From Przewalskia tangutica (Eukaryota; Streptophyta; Magnoliopsida; Solanales; Solanaceae), in contig CM056736.1 of assembly GCA_029844215.1 (NCBI GenBank), positions 24,365,501 through 24,429,500 on the forward strand: a stretch of 64,000 bases of DNA, written 5' to 3'. Under the pieces are notes generated by a model that made no database searches, was not told the origin of the DNA, and worked only from the letters and a program-made list of their open reading frames with translations. The position numbers were made by a program, and so were the translations under genes. Of this stretch, positions 22,142 through 32,325 are shown in pieces. Every line of letters starts with the position of its first letter. Positions within the stretch are counted from its first letter, which is position 1.

Positions 22142-22989
22142 TGAGTGTGGGGTGGTGGAAATGGGATAGGGGGTGGGGGTGAAGTCAAGGTGTGTTTTAG
22201 GGCGCGGATGACACAATGAATATGGAATACCACTTGTAGAAGTTGTTTAGAAAATCGGAAAACATATTCCGCCATATCAGACATACCCTAAGAGTCATTA
22301 AATTATTGAATTTGTAGTGATTGTTGTCAAGATGAATTGATCCTTTGCAATTATGGTGGCTTGACTTGGCAAAACCCATTCTTTTCCAAAAATATTAAAC
22401 TAAAAGGAAAAAAGCAAGAGAAGGTGACCTTACTATCTGTCTAGCATAGCAAGTTGACTTTTTCTTCATCAATACATTTCAATTATATTTAACCAAATTA
22501 CATGCTCTTTCAAGCTCTAGAAACTTGTATTAGAAAAAAAATCTCAAGTACACACTAGGGCTTAGTTATTCAATAACAGTTAAAATAATTTAGGGATGGT
22601 TCAAGCAGACAAAAGAAGAAAAGATGGTTGAATTCTATGCACCAAACTATAGTTGGTAAACTCTCTATTTTATTTGATTTTTCAATATTTCCCTCTTTGA
22701 CTAATAAAAACGGATAGAAAAATTCAAATGGAAGGGAAATTTGAAATTAACCAGCTCTGTCATCTTAAGTAACTTTGTGGTAGGTATTAATTCCATACAC
22801 TTTCTAATTCTTGCAGGCATTATTCTCTACTTCCCTAGATTCAAAGTAATGTAAATGTTGACTAATATTTAAAATGTATTATTTCACTATTTTGATTGAC
22901 AAATAATACAACATATGTGTTCAAATGTACTTTTCAATATCAAAATTTTAAGTTAAAACATGAATTAATCTAATCTAATTTAATTTAAG
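22142..22989. other. Non-coding spacer
   Basis: A+T-rich sequence with a short G-rich patch at about 22147-22190. A 60-codon minus-strand frame at 22197-22379 has no motif and is not called. I see nothing else here. Confidence 0.5.
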
Positions 22990-23005
22990 GAATCAGTGAA
23001 ATTAA

Positions 23006-23109
23006 CAACAACATAGCTAGTGTAAATCCACAAGTGGGGTCTAGAGAAAGTAGGATGTATGACGTTACCCTTTACCTTTGGCGTGATAGAGAAGTTGTTT
23101 TTAATAGAT
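23006..23109 (+). mobile_element. SINE-like insertion with 16-bp target duplication
   Basis: The insert starts CAACAACATAGCTAG and contains CCACAAGTGGGGTCTAG and CGTTACCCTTACCTTTGGCG. From memory this resembles a SINE family widespread in Solanaceae (Au-like). It is flanked by GAATC(A/G)GTGAAATTAA at 22990-23005 and 23110-23125, a 16-bp repeat with one mismatch, as expected for target-primed insertion. It lies about 160 bp beyond the CCR3 stop codon, so it may be in the 3' UTR or just after it. The family name is the uncertain part. Confidence 0.65.
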
Positions 23110-23267
23110 GAATCGGTGAAATTAATCCACGATAAGTGAAACCTATAATTAATTTAGGAAAGAAATGGTCCGCTACGTATCAGAAAATGGTTGAATACAA
23201 ATAGGAAAAATAAGAAAAATGAGGGGGGAAATTGTAATTACAATATACACAAGCCAAGCAATGATGA

Positions 23268-25613
23268 TTATGTTGATGAATCAGTGTTGGACCTAGAGAA
23301 ATTTGGAGTGGCCAAACATGCTTGCAAGGCTCTTTCTAGGTTATTTACAATTTCAGTCATTGTTGGTCGATCTCTACCTTCTAATGTAGTACAATCAGCT
23401 GCAAGATAACCTACATATGACACTGCCTCAATCTCAAATGGTGTTGGTGGAGGAACTCTACGATCCAACACCCTATGAATCTCATCTTGTTCTATGTATG
23501 GCACAATAAAATCAACCACATTTCTTGGTACACCATTTTCATTCTTGTGAATTGCCTTGTACCCTGACAACAACTCTAGCATCATTACTCCGAAACTGTA
23601 CACATCACTTTTCGTTGTCAATTGTTGCAGTCTGTAGTACTCGGGGTCCATGTAACCGACCGTCCCGGCTGCGCGCAAAGAAAGGTGCGTTTCGTCATCT
23701 TGTGGCCCCATTAGGGACAGTCCGAAGTCGGATACTTTGGCTTTCAACGTGGCATCGAGCAATACGTTAGACGACTTGATGTCACGGTGGATGATAGTCG
23801 GCACGGCGTACTCGTGGAGGTACTCAATACCACGGGCCGCGTCCAACGCTACCTTGATTCGAGCAGTCCATGATCTTAGTGGTGAGCTTTCAAGCCTGTG
23901 GAGATGGTCATGGAGATTGCCATTGTTCATGTACTCAAATACCAAGACACGTTCATTGTTGTCTTCACAATAGCCTAATAGCCTAACCAGGTTCTTGTGA
24001 TTGAGGCGTGACAAAAACTCTAGCTCATTGAGGAATGCATTGTCCTTGTCCTCTTGTCTATACTTTGTGCCACCAGCATAGGAAGATGAGGCTGAAGCTT
24101 CTGCCCTTTTTATAGCTACTTCGCGTCCGTCTTCTAATGTAGCACGATAAACAGAACCAAAACTTCCAGTCCCGATTTTGTGCTCATCGGAGAAATTATT
24201 CGTCACTTGAAGTAACACTTGCAAGGAAAATTCTTCTAAGTGACCCCCATTTCCCATACTAATCAATTGACTTGGTCGTTTTTCCAAGACTGGTGGCTGA
24301 TGAGGACCCAATTGATCTTGAACTTGAGATGTCTGGCTGCCTTGCTGGGGCGGTGTCCCCGCCTCAGCCTCATCAAGGCGGCCAGAGTCGTGTACTCTGC
24401 ATCCTCTAATCTTGCAATACTTGAAAAAAAAGATAACAAGCACACTCAACATCATTAAGGACCCAACACAACCTACCACTAGAAATGCCACATTTCTCCT
24501 ACTCCACGGATCACTTCTTTCAGTCGACTGAGATGGTGTTGGAGGTGGCATTGGCTGTGGGGATAATGGTGGTGGTGAAGGAACCGACCCGTTAACAATT
24601 GGTGGACAATGTTGACATATCATTAGTCCTTGACCGCAAAATCTAGAGGTAGGTAAAGGTGAACAAGGGCATGAATTAGTACATGGTCCCGGAACTACTT
24701 CGACACCATTAAACACTGCTGGATTTGAATTGAAAATATCATTGCCCCAACAGAACAAGGAAAATTTTGATTTCACAATTCCACAGAAAACATCCTGTTT
24801 CGCTTCCAATGTTTCGAAAAGTGTCTCACTTAAAGATGAAGGGAGAATAAAACCATTTTCTCCCCAGCAAACAACTGTCCCATTAGTCCTCAAAGCACAG
24901 CTCCTATTATCACCTAAAGCAAGTGATATGAATTGGCCAATAGGTTTTTCTCCTACCATATTTCCCCAGCAAGATAAACTACCATTCTTGGAGACAGCAC
25001 AAACATGTTGAGAACCAGCTGCAATTTCATTATAATTCCCTGAAGGAATAGCATTAGCATCAGTGACATTTGTGAAGGTTCCTAGACATTGGATTTGATT
25101 AGATGGCAGCAAGCCACAAACAAAATCTTGTCCAACAGCAAGATTTGAAGTGATGGAGCTGTTGTTTGATAAATTAAATTCATGCCACTGCCAACATTGA
25201 AGACTATTATTGGTTCCATTGACAATTCCACAAATGTGGGAATTCCCAGAATCAAGATTTGTCAACAATGGACCAACATAAATCCTTTTGTAAGTTAAGT
25301 TTGTACCATTGTTTGAGAATCTCCAACACACCATGATTGAAGTAGAAGAAGGGTTAGACGAGGTTAACCCACAAAGGAAACCATTGCCACCAACAATCCC
25401 AGTGAAGGAAACTGAAGGATTCAAAGGGATTTGAATTCCCTGAGGAAAACTAGTACAATTGAGGGATGATGAGTTGGAAATCAATGCACAAACAAGTGTT
25501 TGGTTAGATGTTTTTGAAATGGCAACAGTTGACAGACAAGAAATGGATGGACAACAAAGGGAAATGAAAGCTAAAGAGAAGAAAAGGTGAGTTATTTTAG
25601 CAAGAATGGCCAT
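23268..25613 (-). CDS. CCR3: CRINKLY4-related receptor-like kinase, CCR3-type
   Basis: An intact 781-codon ORF without introns, as usual for CRINKLY4 relatives. Residues 1-26 form a signal peptide. Residues 27-310 form the extracellular part, rich in N-glycosylation sites, with repeated VCGL/HVCAV and CWG elements typical of the RCC1-like propeller. Residues 311-340 are Cys-rich, 341-370 Pro-rich, and 374-397 a membrane span. The cytoplasmic kinase begins near 470. Key residues are present: GTGSFG loop 481-486, Lys502, HRDIKSSN 609-616 with Asp611, DFG 629-631, and DPE 656-658, so it should be an active Ser/Thr kinase at the plasma membrane. Members of this family act in cell-surface signalling; the ligand is unknown. 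CCR4 is the main alternative name. It is the only intact host gene here. Confidence 0.93.
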   Translation of the reverse strand: MAILAKITHLFFSLAFISLCCPSISCLSTVAISKTSNQTLVCALISNSSSLNCTSFPQGIQIPLNPSVSFTGIVGGNGFLCGLTSSNPSSTSIMVCWRFSNNGTNLTYKRIYVGPLLTNLDSGNSHICGIVNGTNNSLQCWQWHEFNLSNNSSITSNLAVGQDFVCGLLPSNQIQCLGTFTNVTDANAIPSGNYNEIAAGSQHVCAVSKNGSLSCWGNMVGEKPIGQFISLALGDNRSCALRTNGTVVCWGENGFILPSSLSETLFETLEAKQDVFCGIVKSKFSLFCWGNDIFNSNPAVFNGVEVVPGPCTNSCPCSPLPTSRFCGQGLMICQHCPPIVNGSVPSPPPLSPQPMPPPTPSQSTERSDPWSRRNVAFLVVGCVGSLMMLSVLVIFFFKYCKIRGCRVHDSGRLDEAEAGTPPQQGSQTSQVQDQLGPHQPPVLEKRPSQLISMGNGGHLEEFSLQVLLQVTNNFSDEHKIGTGSFGSVYRATLEDGREVAIKRAEASASSSYAGGTKYRQEDKDNAFLNELEFLSRLNHKNLVRLLGYCEDNNERVLVFEYMNNGNLHDHLHRLESSPLRSWTARIKVALDAARGIEYLHEYAVPTIIHRDIKSSNVLLDATLKAKVSDFGLSLMGPQDDETHLSLRAAGTVGYMDPEYYRLQQLTTKSDVYSFGVMMLELLSGYKAIHKNENGVPRNVVDFIVPYIEQDEIHRVLDRRVPPPTPFEIEAVSYVGYLAADCTTLEGRDRPTMTEIVNNLERALQACLATPNFSRSNTDSST

Positions 25614-25633
25614 AGAAATGGTGATGCTTTCAT
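25592..25633 (-). promoter_or_regulatory. Overlapping upstream ORF at the CCR3 start
   Basis: An upstream ATG at 25631-25633 opens a 13-codon frame that ends in TAA at 25592-25594. It is out of frame with CCR3 and overlaps its first 22 bases. The upstream ATG has A at -3 (ACCATGA), while the CCR3 ATG has T at -3 (TCTATGG). If transcripts start above 25633, ribosomes would often read this frame first, lowering CCR3 translation. Whether the leader includes it is unknown. Confidence 0.45.
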
Positions 25634-26134
25634 GGTGTTTTAGTGAAAGATTTGTATAATTTTGTGAGCTTTAAGAAAATATGATTTGGGTTGGGAAGAA
25701 GAATCAAAGTAAAAGAAAACACGGCTTAGAAATGGCAGATAGTGAGGACTGAGGACCAAAGACCAAGTCCTTCCATAGGAAATTTGGAAAATAAATGGGC
25801 AAAGCCGCAAAGGACCCAGGATTTTTTTGGTTTACCCATTCTGTGTTCGGTACCTATGTTGAATCTCGATTAAATCCGAATCACATACGGTAGGGTCTAT
25901 TTCTGGAGGTGCTGCTATCAATTAAAGTTTTTTTATTATTATTTTCAAGAATTTAAACTCAAGACTTTTGATTAAGGGTGAATGTACTCAACCATCCTTC
26001 CACAACCTATATTGGTCGTGGGTTCATAGGATAGTGTTACAAATAAAATAAACTTTGATTTAACTTTAAAAAGTTCCGTTAATTATTTGATGTAATCACT
26101 AATTTTTTTTTACATTGTCAATCTATATAACTTA
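25634..26134 (-). promoter_or_regulatory. CCR3 leader and promoter region
   Basis: On the minus strand the 150 bp before the start is pyrimidine-rich (CTTTTACTTTGATTCTTCTT near 25700), like a plant 5' leader. No clear TATA box at a fitting distance was found; TTTATTTT near 25790 is a weak candidate. Beyond 25860 the DNA is A+T-rich without recognised sites. Confidence 0.4.
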
Positions 26135-26526
26135 GGAGTCGTTTGATTTGAGAGATAAAAGATTACAATTCGAAATTAAATTTAAGTTTAGTTTATTCAT
26201 ATTGGTTGGATTTTCAATTTTGAGATGAATAATTTCAGGATTAGTTATACCATAATTGTGGTATTATTTTTATCTCACGTTAAGGATGGGATAATAATTG
26301 CGGGATAATAAAATAAAATGACACATTTACCCTTTTTCGAGGTTTTCCTCCCAAACTTTTATAACAAAAATAAGGTTTAAAATTGTAAATAAATCTAACA
26401 CATACTTTATATTATACCTATATATCTCGTTTTTAGCCAATGAACCAAATGTCTATTAATAATTATGATATTACAATCATATCATTATTAATATAGATAT
26501 AATTTGTTGCCCAATCAACCGACCCC
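26135..26526. mobile_element. MITE with 14-bp terminal inverted repeats
   Basis: A 392-bp A+T-rich element. The left end is GGAGTCGTTTGATT and the right end, reversed, is GGGGTCGGTTGATT (12 of 14 matching). The flanks are TTA on the left and TAA on the right, with TA in common. The ends recall Tourist-type (PIF/Harbinger) MITEs in Solanaceae; a TA duplication would instead suggest Stowaway. It lies about 520 bp upstream of the CCR3 start and has no coding capacity. Confidence 0.65.
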
Positions 26527-26966
26527 TAATCCACACTTGAATTAAGATGGAGCTTTTACCCCTCGAATTCAATTCTTTGTTGTTTTTAGTAAAGGGAGGG
26601 GAAGTATTGACCTCTGCTTGAAGGTAAAAAATAGAAAGCATAGGCAAATTGGTCAATATAGCTTACTTTTCTTGGTATTATTTTCAGTTGAGTTGACAGT
26701 GTCCCGAGACTACACCTTGAATGGTAACTCTATCCACACTATATTAATTGCTCCTACTCCTCAAATTGATGCTATGTAGTCCTTTATCGTTGAAAAATAA
26801 TTAAAGTGTACTATAAGAAAGTTTTTTTTGTTGATGATATTGTTGTTTTTTTGTTAAGTGGGATGATGAAGTAGGTGTTAGTGTCAATCTAGACCTTTAA
26901 TGATTAATCAAAATAATATATAGATAATTTAACTAAATTGAAATCAACAACAATGAAATTCAACAA
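26527..26966. other. Non-coding spacer
   Basis: A+T-rich, with T-runs near 26822 and 26850. No gene, RNA or repeat structure was recognised. Confidence 0.5.
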
Positions 26967-28130
26967 ATGTTAAACACATACTAACTTGTATTAGATAGAG
27001 GCCTGCAATGACGCAGTGTCCTAATATAAAAATTCGTCTCCACTTGTGATGTAGTTCAACGGACGTCTACCTTGAGAATACAACTATCTGAGTGATAGTT
27101 CTAGCACAAGAACTTCACTCCTGACGAATTTACTATACGTGTTCTTCAGAAATGTTTTGAAGAAGATGAAGAAGAAGAAGCAAGAACTAGTCTTCAATTG
27201 TATTTGATTCTCAAAATCAGAAGATTAATCTTGTTAATTGTTTGTTCTATTTCTAAAACAAGTGATTAACATGCTTTATATAGCATAAATTTCGACCCTA
27301 AGCAACAATTCATCAAAGGTTGTGACCTTACATGAAGAGAGACAACTTTTGGTTCGAAATCTGGAATTTACCGTTGTGTAGCACCGTGGCGCTGTCCCCG
27401 GCGCTGCCCCTGGCGCCGCGGCCCTGCAGCTTAGCGTCGTGGCATCGAAACTCCTGCAGATTCTGAAGTTTTGGCGCCGCGGCGCTGCGCCTAAAATCGC
27501 AACTCTTATTTTTAATCACTTTATCTCTTCTTCTTCTACAAGTTCTAACAATATCCCACATTTTCTATTCACACATCCAAAAATACCCCACATGTGGATA
27601 GAAAATAAGATAAAGAAACTTATCATCATTTATGTCAAACGCGATATGACAGGCATTGGAGACGGTGTCTTTTGGACTTGAACCGCTCGTAGTGAATACC
27701 TATCAGATCTACTTGTGAAGTAGTGGACGTAATGCCTTGAACTATTCACGTTTTGTAGTAAATCGAGACAACAAGCATCACACACATCATAACAACATAT
27801 TTCAATTCTTACGATTGTGTTCTTTTCCGTCATGAACAACTCTTATCTTCATGAGAATTTCTAGAAAACGTAGCCATCTCAGTTCTCCCAGATGCGACCC
27901 CACATCAATCTCACATAGGTAATATTAATCAAGAATAATTCGTACTATCCCACCATAATGACTATTAATATTATTAAGAACAAAAGTTCAGCCATATATC
28001 GTCAGCGGATTAACACACTTGGTACATCATAGGAACGTGTTTTACGCTCCTTGAGTCTTCCCCAGCTAGTTTGCCTATTGAACCTAAACCATGAGATCTC
28101 CAATTATGATAGGTTAGGTTTCCATCAGTT
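26967..28130 (-). repeat. Probable 3' LTR and 3' end of the minus-strand copia element
   Basis: This follows the end of the copia RNase H on the minus strand, so it should hold the 3' untranslated part and 3' LTR. A possible outer edge is TGTTAAACACATAC at 26968. The region has no gene. It contains a GC-rich patch at 27375-27495 with GGCGCCGCGG palindromes in otherwise A+T-rich DNA. Exact LTR edges could not be set because no second copy was found. Confidence 0.4.
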
Positions 28131-28136
28131 CACAAC

Positions 28137-29684
28137 TCATTGTCTTGGCTTTAAGCCCATTCCCCTTGACGTAAATACGACTTGCTCTCTTGTAAGGCCT
28201 TTTGTCAAATGATCCGCTATATTGTCCTTTGACTTTACATAATCAATGGAAATTATTCCATTCTTCAGCAAGCTTCGTATTGTATTATGACGTCGCCTTA
28301 TGTGCCTTGATTTGCCATTATATATTTTATTATTTGCTCTCGTCAGGGATGTCATACTATCACAATGTATGTAAATGGCGGTCACTGGCTTTGTCCACAA
28401 CGGAATACCTTCTAGGAAGTTTCTTAGCCATTCTGCCTCTTCAACATCTTTATCCAAGGCTACAAACTCTGCTTCCATAGTTGATCTCGTATTTACCATT
28501 TGCTTTGATGATTTTCATGACACCGACGCTCCACCAAGTGTAAATACATACCCACTTGTGGACTTACTTTCTGAATGGACTTACTTTCTGATTTCCATGT
28601 TACCTTCTAACACGGGAGAATATTTGTATAATGCAACCCATAGATCATTGTATGTTTTAGATATCGTAGTGCCCTTATTAGCGCTACCTAAAGGATTATG
28701 TGAGTATCGACTAAGTCGACTCACTGTGTATGCTAAATCTTATCTCATACAATTCATTATGTACATCAAGCTTCCAAGAACTTGTGTATACTCCAATTGA
28801 GACACACTTTCACCTTCATTCTTCTTAAGATGACAAACATGATCAAATGGCGTAACTACCGGTCTATCATCATAGTGTCCAAATTTTCTAAGGACTTTCT
28901 CCACATAATGGGATTGAGTTAATATATAACCCTCAAAATTCCTTTAAATTCTAATACCAAGAATGACATCCGCTATTCCCATATCTTTCATATCGAAAGC
29001 GACATGCAATCTTACATTCCTTAATGTAGACACATTTGTCACATTCGTTTATTTGAAAACCATTTGATAATAATGTATTATCAAACTTCTCATGTCATTG
29101 CTTTGGCGATTGTTTAAGTCCATATAACGACTTAACCAACTTACAGACTTTCTTCTCTTGACCTTTAACAACAAACCCTTCGGGTTGTTCCATAAATATT
29201 TCTTCCTCTAGTTCACCATTCAAGAATGCAGTCTTCACATCCATTTGGTGTATTTCCAAATTGTGAATCGCTGCTATAGCAATTAACATCTTTATAGACG
29301 TAATTCTAGACACTGGTGAGTAGGTATCGAAGAAATCTATACCTTTCTTTTGTCGGAATCCTTTGATTACTATCTGAGCTTTGTATTTTTCTATAGTACC
29401 ATCAGGTCTTAACTTTCGTTTAAAGATTCATTTATGGCCTATGCGTTTAAAGATAGCATAGGGGCTATCTATGATATGACTTGTCCACTCGTCAGATCCA
29501 CATCTCTCGTTACGTCACATTCGACGAGACCACATTCCCGTTTTCGAATCTTAAAAATTCCAAACACCGGATTACTCTTTTCTTGACGAGTCTGCCATCT
29601 CTCCCATCATTCTTAATCAACTAGATCATAGCACTGCTGCAGAATCACCTTCTCTGCCCAGAAGTCCTTCTTCGGTGTCAGCAC
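28137..29684 (-). pseudogene. Ty1/copia pol remnant: reverse transcriptase and RNase H
   Basis: In minus-strand order: RT fingers and palm (29095-29313, with IHQMDVKTAFLNGELEEE and LYGLKQSP), a damaged stretch, the end of the RT (ADVILGI, then a LGSLMYIMN block near 28740), and RNase H (28137-28499, with STMEAEFVAL, HCDS, GKSRHIRRRHNT and ADHLTKGLT). The segment that should carry the catalytic YVDD is missing near 29020, where the frame passes directly from DKCVYIK into FDMKDMG. Frameshifts are common. The upstream pol and gag are cut off by the solo LTR at 29685. Confidence 0.85.
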
Positions 29685-32084
29685 TGTAACACCCCATTTT
29701 AACCGCGGTCGAAAATGGGAGTACTACGTATGATTGATTCCTAGATGTATTTAAGGAGTCGCCACCTAATTATTTAAGTGAATTAGGACACTTGATTTAT
29801 TGCAATAAAAATATTGCAATTAATCTCCATTTAATGGTCTACGAAATTAATGAGATTCTGGATCAGGGTTCTTTATTATCCTAAAGGGAAGGGGTTAGAC
29901 ATCCTTTAAGATCTGCTAACTTGCGGTTATCCGTTCAAACCTAGGTTAATTATATGCGGGCTTTTATTCTACCTATTCTAAGCATTTTTACATAATTTAC
30001 AATTAAAATAAAATGCAATACAGAATAGTAAAACTAAAATTAAATGCGACATAAGATAAAACTCCGGGACATCTTTAGCCCTTTTTTAGGCCTTCTGCAC
30101 AAGATGATCTCCGGGTACCTGCATAAACACTTAGTAAAAGTGTTAGTAATAAAATAAACAATTTTAAAGTAATAGCAATAATTAATAAATAAAGCCAAAA
30201 AATAAATCCGTCTTTTGTACAGGGGAGGCCTTGAAAATCAGACGGAGATTCCTTCATCGACCAATATTCCTAGAAACAATAAAATAAATAAAACCTTCGA
30301 ATCCGCGCCAAAACAATAATAGTTTTAAACACAGAGGGCTCAGATATATATAAAAAATAAAGTGGGACAACATAAACAAGTGCGGCTGCGAAAATTCGCC
30401 TTGTCGGCGCATGTTGGTTATCCGGTGTAAGTGGAAGAAATCATCATTGCCCAGAAAGATTCATTTATTTTATTTTCCGTCTTTGCAACTGTGGAGGCCT
30501 AAAAAATCGACGGATAACTTTTCATTGGCCAACAAGTGTAGCATCTTGTTCATTATCAATTAACCAGCAAGAATAGCCAATAATCAGTAGCTAACATAGC
30601 CAAAACGAATCTAATAAAATGGCCAAAAATAGTAGCAATAATGGCCAAATATTAATCCGACAAAATGGCCAAAAACAGTAGCAAAAATAGCCGAAAATCA
30701 GTAGCTAACATAGCCAAAACCAGTCCAATAAAATGGCCAAAAACAGTAGCAATAATGACTGAGAATCAATCCCATAAAATGGCCATACAGTAGCGGTTCA
30801 AATGGCAACATCACAGCAGCAGTAGTTCACCGGAAACCATATTCCCACCGAACAACCTCAGAACGGCGTATGAACAGTCCAAACATAGTACAAAACCGTC
30901 AAAGGGTAAAAATATCAAAACCAGTCCAAAAATGGTAGCAACAGTAGCCAGCGATCGTCGAAAATTTTCAGAACGTCGCCAGATATCCCAAAATAAAAAA
31001 AAGGTCCATTAGCCAAAACAAACAATAGATACCAAAATAAAGTAAAAAACAAGGTCGCCGGAGTTCTTAAACTCCGGCTAGATCAAAATATCAGAAAAAT
31101 CAGTCCATAAATACCACATCAGTCCAACAAACACAAAATATAGTCGCAGTAAAACGAGAAACAACCGCGTCACCGGAGATGGTGAAGGGAGAAGGAAGGC
31201 GTCGTCACTTCCACGACTAACGCCGGAGCAACGCCGCCGTGGTTAGAGATGATGAAGTGAGATTTAAAAAATAAGAGTGGAGGGTGTGTGCGGCGCTGGT
31301 GTGGTTTGTGAGGTTCGACGGTGGTGATGGTTCGCCGGTGATGGCGGAGTTGACAGTGGTGAGGTTCGCCGGCGGTTTCACCGGCGACGGGAAAGGGGAC
31401 AGGGAAGAGGGCGGCGGCGACGAGAGAGGGGAAGAAGGGAGTGAGGGTGAGGGAGAGGGAATGTGCTGGGCAGATGTAGGCTGGGCCTTTGTTGTGGGCG
31501 GCTGAGGGTAGGTCTTTTAAATGGGGGGGTAAGGTTTTTATTTATAGGGGTATTTAGGTTTAGGGTTTTGGGTTTTGAGTATTGGGTATTGGAGGGAAAA
31601 GATGAAAGGTGTATTGGGCCTCAGTTTGGGCTTCGGTTTTTGGCGAATTGGACTGGTCCAGATTGTGCCTTGGATTGGACTGGTTTGATGAAATGCAAAA
31701 CGGGTTAATTATTAAAAAGAAAAATTATTTAAAAAGATGCAAAATTATTAAAATGCAAATGCCGATGCAATAATAATAAAATACAATATTTAGCAAATAT
31801 TTAATGCCTGATTAAAAGTAAAGACGGGATGTCAGTTAATTATTTAAAGAGATGCAAAATTAGTAAAATAAAATGATCGCGCAACAATAATAACATAATA
31901 TTTGAAAATGTTTAATACCTAATTAAAGTAAAAACATGATGTCAATTTACAAAAAATAAAACAACATAAAATGTTAGGTAAAAAATATACAAAAATATCA
32001 AAAGTTGTGATTAAAATGATGTGTCCTAAAATGCTTAAAATTGCAAGAAATGACTAAAAGATGGGTCAAAACTGGATGTCAACA
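29685..32084. mobile_element. Solo LTR of an Ogre-like family (2,400 bp)
   Basis: Begins TGTAACACCCCATTTTAACC and ends ACTGGATGTCAACA, with a perfect AGCAC target duplication at 29680-29684 and 32085-32089. It shares blocks with the Ogr-1 LTRs across its length: TTTATTATCCTAAAGGGAAG, TTATCCGTTCAAACC and AAATGCCGATGCAATAATAA. No second LTR or interior exists, so it is a solo LTR left by recombination. The interior has degenerate repeats of AAATGGCCAAAAACAGTAGC (30555-30800) and a G-rich patch (31160-31500). Gly-rich frames there are not genes. Confidence 0.9.
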
Positions 32085-32300
32085 AGCACCGCGGCGCCAA
32101 AACTCCTACGAGCAGAATTCTGAATTACAGTCGATAGCGCCGCGGTCTTGTGATTTGGCGCCACGGTGCCAAAACTCCTGCGAGCAGATTTCCTCCAGCG
32201 TCGCGGCCCTTGATCCCGTCGCCACGGCGCCTCCGACGGCGTCACCTCCTCCTTCTCCCTATCCAACCAATCCCTCAGTCTCGGCTCTTCCCACTCAGCC
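32085..32300. repeat. GC-rich segment with GGCGCCGCGG palindromes
   Basis: Contains ACCGCGGCGCCAAAACTCC, TAGCGCCGCGGTC and GGCGCCACGGTGCCAAAACT. The related words GGCGCCGCGG and GAAACTCCTGCAGATTCTG occur at 27375-27495. It may be a fragment of the partner LTR of the minus-strand copia element or the linker region of Ale-1. A plus-strand frame passes through it into Ale-1. Confidence 0.4.
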
Positions 32301-32325
32301 AACACAACCTCCCACTATCTCCACT

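Noticed and set aside
23525..25011. Plus-strand ORFs opposite CCR3
   Set aside because: They are antisense shadows of the CCR3 coding sequence.
27375..27495. CpG-island promoter
   Set aside because: The patch lies inside a probable LTR with GGCGCC palindromes shared with 32085-32240 and has no gene downstream in either direction.
31284..31708. Gly-rich plus-strand ORFs
   Set aside because: They lie inside the solo LTR 29685-32084, in a G-rich patch, and are not conserved in the related Ogr-1 LTRs.
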